Part shown: in pieces, positions 6,087 through 7,605 of the stretch
How positions within the stretch are numbered: the first letter of the stretch is position 1
How the letters are laid out: each line of letters begins with the position of its first letter
Assembly: GCA_023135215.1 (NCBI GenBank)
Contig: JAGLTP010000493.1
Location: 1 to 7,605 of the forward strand
Direction: 5' to 3'
Origin: Candidatus Heimdallarchaeota archaeon
GTDB taxonomy: Archaea; Asgardarchaeota; Heimdallarchaeia; Heimdallarchaeales; Heimdallarchaeaceae
DNA: 7,605 nucleotides
Notes under the pieces: model-generated
The model's database searches: none
Told to the model about the DNA's origin: nothing
The model's input: the letters and a program-made list of their open reading frames with translations, nothing else
Made by a program: the position numbers and the translations under genes

Positions 6087-6118
6087 TGCAATAACGTATG
6101 AAGTCAAACTTTATTGCA
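6087..6118. repeat. 8-bp perfect inverted repeat in the PAS-gene leader
   Basis: TGCAATAA (6087-6094) and TTATTGCA (6111-6118) are exact inverted copies separated by 16 bp. They span the predicted transcription start and end 8 bp before the ATG at 6127. This could be an operator for a dimeric repressor or a weak leader hairpin. AT-rich sequence makes a chance occurrence possible. Confidence 0.4.
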
Positions 6119-6126
6119 TAAAAAGT

Positions 6127-7593
6127 ATGAAGAAGGGGATAATGTTGTGCACTGGAACAGTAAGTACTCAATTACTGCTTGATATAGCAGATTTTATTTA
6201 TATTGCAGTTGATGTGAATCAAAATGTCTCACTCATTAATAAAAAAGGATGCGAGATTCTTGGTTATTCAGAGGATGAAATTATTGGGAAGAACTGGTTC
6301 GATAATTTTCTCCCTAAAGAAGTTGCTAAGGATATTAAATCTAATTTTGTTAAACGGATTACTGAAAACAAAAAGACCGAACTAGCAAGGAGCTATCCTA
6401 TATTAACAAAAGAAGGAGAAGAGAGGTTAATTTCTTGGCATGGCACTTTTTTCAATGATGAAAAAGGAGATTTAAGTGGTGTTTTATGTTCAGGAGAGGA
6501 GATAACAGAAAAAATAGAAGCACAACGAGCTTTGAAAGATAGTGAAGCTAAATATTCTTCTGTTGTTGAATCAAGTAATGACGGAATAGCAATAACTCAA
6601 GAAGGAAAACTTGTTTTTGTTAATAAGCAATTTGCTGAAATGTTGGACTATTCACCTGAGGATTTATTTGATTTGGAAGCAGCAGATGTAGTTTCAGATG
6701 CTGATAGGGATGCTGTATTAGACTATACTCAAAGAAGAATAGCAGGTGATAAGACAATACCAAATAAATATGAAATCAGTCTAGTCACATCAAAAGGTAT
6801 TGAAATTCCTATTGAAATAACTGCTTCAGTAATTGAGTATAAAGGGAAACCTGCTTCAGTTAGTATTCTTAGAGATATAACAGAACGAAAAGAAGCACAG
6901 AAAGCTCTTGAAGAAAGTGAAAGAAAATTCAGAAAAATCTTTAATCATTCTAATGATGGCTATGTTCTAAGAAAGCTAGATGGAACTATTCTAGAGGCAA
7001 ATCCCAAATTTCTCGAATTATTTGGTTATAATAGAGATGAAGTGATTTCTGAGAATATTTTGGATCTCCGATTAATGGAAGATTCTAAAGAATTAAGTCA
7101 ATTGATGAGAAAAGTTGGTAAAAAAGGATTTATTCAAGTAGAAACAGAAGTTCAAAAAAAGGATGGAACATTTTTCCCCATTCAACTAAACGGTATCACA
7201 TTTGATTTAGAGGGAGAGCAAGTAGTCTTTAACATCCTTACAGATTTAACAGAAAGTAAGAAAAATGTATCTGCTTTAATCGAAAATGAAAAGAAATATA
7301 GGATATTACTCGAAAGTCTACCTCAGAAAATTTTCCACAAGGATGTCAATCTGAAATATATTTCATGTAATGAGAATTTAGCTAATGATTTAAATATTCA
7401 ACCGTCTGATATAAAAGGAAAAACTGATTTTAATTTCTTTACAAGTGAACTTGCAGAGAAATACAGAGCTGAAGATAAGAGAATAATGAAAGAAGGAAAA
7501 ATTGAAACAATAGAAGAAAAAACCGTAAAAAATGGAAAGGAATATATAAGTGAAACGACTAAAATAGGAGTTGAAAATGAAAGAACTTATTGA
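6127..7593 (+). CDS. Soluble tandem-PAS sensor protein (four PAS domains, last one truncated)
   Basis: A 488-residue protein transcribed divergently from the GTPase operon. PAS domains lie at ~15-130 (INKKGCEILGYSEDEIIGKNW), ~142-256 (ending SILRDITERKEAQKAL), ~267-377 (ANPKFLELFGYNRDEV, ending ILTDLTESKK) and ~390-480 (YISCNENLANDL, GKTDFNFF). The helical linkers ITEKIEAQRAL and ITERKEAQKAL are typical of PAS chains in histidine kinases. PAS domains bind small ligands or cofactors or dimerise; no LOV Cys or heme motif is evident. No membrane segment is seen. The stop at 7591 falls before the last strands of PAS 4 and before any kinase domain, so this is either a PAS-only protein or the front part of a frameshifted kinase. 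The ATG at 6127 has no SD; Met6 at 6142 is preceded by AAGGGG and is an alternative start. Confidence 0.88.
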   Translation: MKKGIMLCTGTVSTQLLLDIADFIYIAVDVNQNVSLINKKGCEILGYSEDEIIGKNWFDNFLPKEVAKDIKSNFVKRITENKKTELARSYPILTKEGEERLISWHGTFFNDEKGDLSGVLCSGEEITEKIEAQRALKDSEAKYSSVVESSNDGIAITQEGKLVFVNKQFAEMLDYSPEDLFDLEAADVVSDADRDAVLDYTQRRIAGDKTIPNKYEISLVTSKGIEIPIEITASVIEYKGKPASVSILRDITERKEAQKALEESERKFRKIFNHSNDGYVLRKLDGTILEANPKFLELFGYNRDEVISENILDLRLMEDSKELSQLMRKVGKKGFIQVETEVQKKDGTFFPIQLNGITFDLEGEQVVFNILTDLTESKKNVSALIENEKKYRILLESLPQKIFHKDVNLKYISCNENLANDLNIQPSDIKGKTDFNFFTSELAEKYRAEDKRIMKEGKIETIEEKTVKNGKEYISETTKIGVENERTY

Positions 7594-7605
7594 ATTTATT
7601 GTTAA
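7577..7605 (+). CDS. Possible overlapping gene start or frameshifted continuation (partial)
   Basis: An ATG at 7577, in the frame next to the PAS gene, is preceded by TAGGAG with 6-nt spacing and reads MKELIEFIV to the window edge, overlapping the PAS gene by 17 bp. It could be a translationally coupled downstream gene. Alternatively the same residues (ELIEFIV) resemble the missing hydrophobic strand of PAS 4, which would make it the continuation of the PAS gene after a one-base frameshift. Too little sequence remains to decide or to name a product. Confidence 0.3.

Noticed and set aside
6098..6120. ATG at 6098 as start of the tandem-PAS gene
   Set aside because: That frame reaches TAA after seven codons and does not join the PAS frame.
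7577..7605. KhpA-type KH-domain protein at the right edge, from the MKELIEFIV start
   Set aside because: Nine residues are too few to name a family, and the same residues can be read as a frameshifted PAS strand.

Overview
This window is AT-rich (roughly one-third G+C by eye) and looks like archaeal chromosome, most likely from an Asgard archaeon. The reasons are two Arf-like small GTPases, each fused to a C-terminal extension that reads like a longin/roadblock module; a multidomain sensor in the same operon; several multi-PAS or repeat proteins; and promoters with TATA-like boxes and mostly weak Shine-Dalgarno signals. The lineage call is an inference from gene content, because no marker gene is present. 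I see no rRNA, tRNA, CRISPR array, transposase or integrase.

Layout. (1) Positions 1-2577, minus strand: one uninterrupted reading frame that runs off the left edge (859 codons, no stop in the window). It encodes a basic N-terminus, nine tandem 28-residue repeats, an unrecognised middle region, and a C-terminal TPR array with an exact 47-residue period that is still repeating at the window edge. (2) 2578-2743: its promoter region, carrying copy A of a 38-bp element. (3) 2744-5965, minus strand: a compact operon in transcription order Arf-like GTPase (5965-5066), GAF-PAS sensor with an unusual C-terminal domain (5034-3730), and a second Arf-like GTPase (3718-2744). Gaps are 31 and 11 bp, and the last gene starts at a GTG whose ribosome binding site overlaps the previous stop codon. 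(4) 5966-6126: a divergent promoter region carrying copy B of the 38-bp element (37/38 identical to copy A), a TATA box for the rightward gene, and an 8-bp inverted repeat. (5) 6127-7593, plus strand: a soluble tandem-PAS protein whose fourth PAS domain is cut short by a stop. A possible overlapping start at 7577, or a frameshift, lies at the right edge.

The main point of interest is the three-gene operon. All three products end in a region with a similar strand/strand/helix pattern that I read as longin-like (profilin-like fold). The two GTPases differ at the catalytic switch II residue: Gln in one, His in the other. This is reminiscent of eukaryotic Rag/Gtr GTPases, which carry a C-terminal roadblock domain and work as unequal pairs in signalling, and of bacterial MglA with its roadblock partner MglB. 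The GAF-PAS protein is a natural candidate for the signal-sensing regulator. The shared 38-bp element sits in the same orientation upstream of both this operon and the repeat/TPR gene, so the four minus-strand genes may form one regulon. Functional coupling is inference; the reading frames, motifs, spacing and repeats are seen directly.
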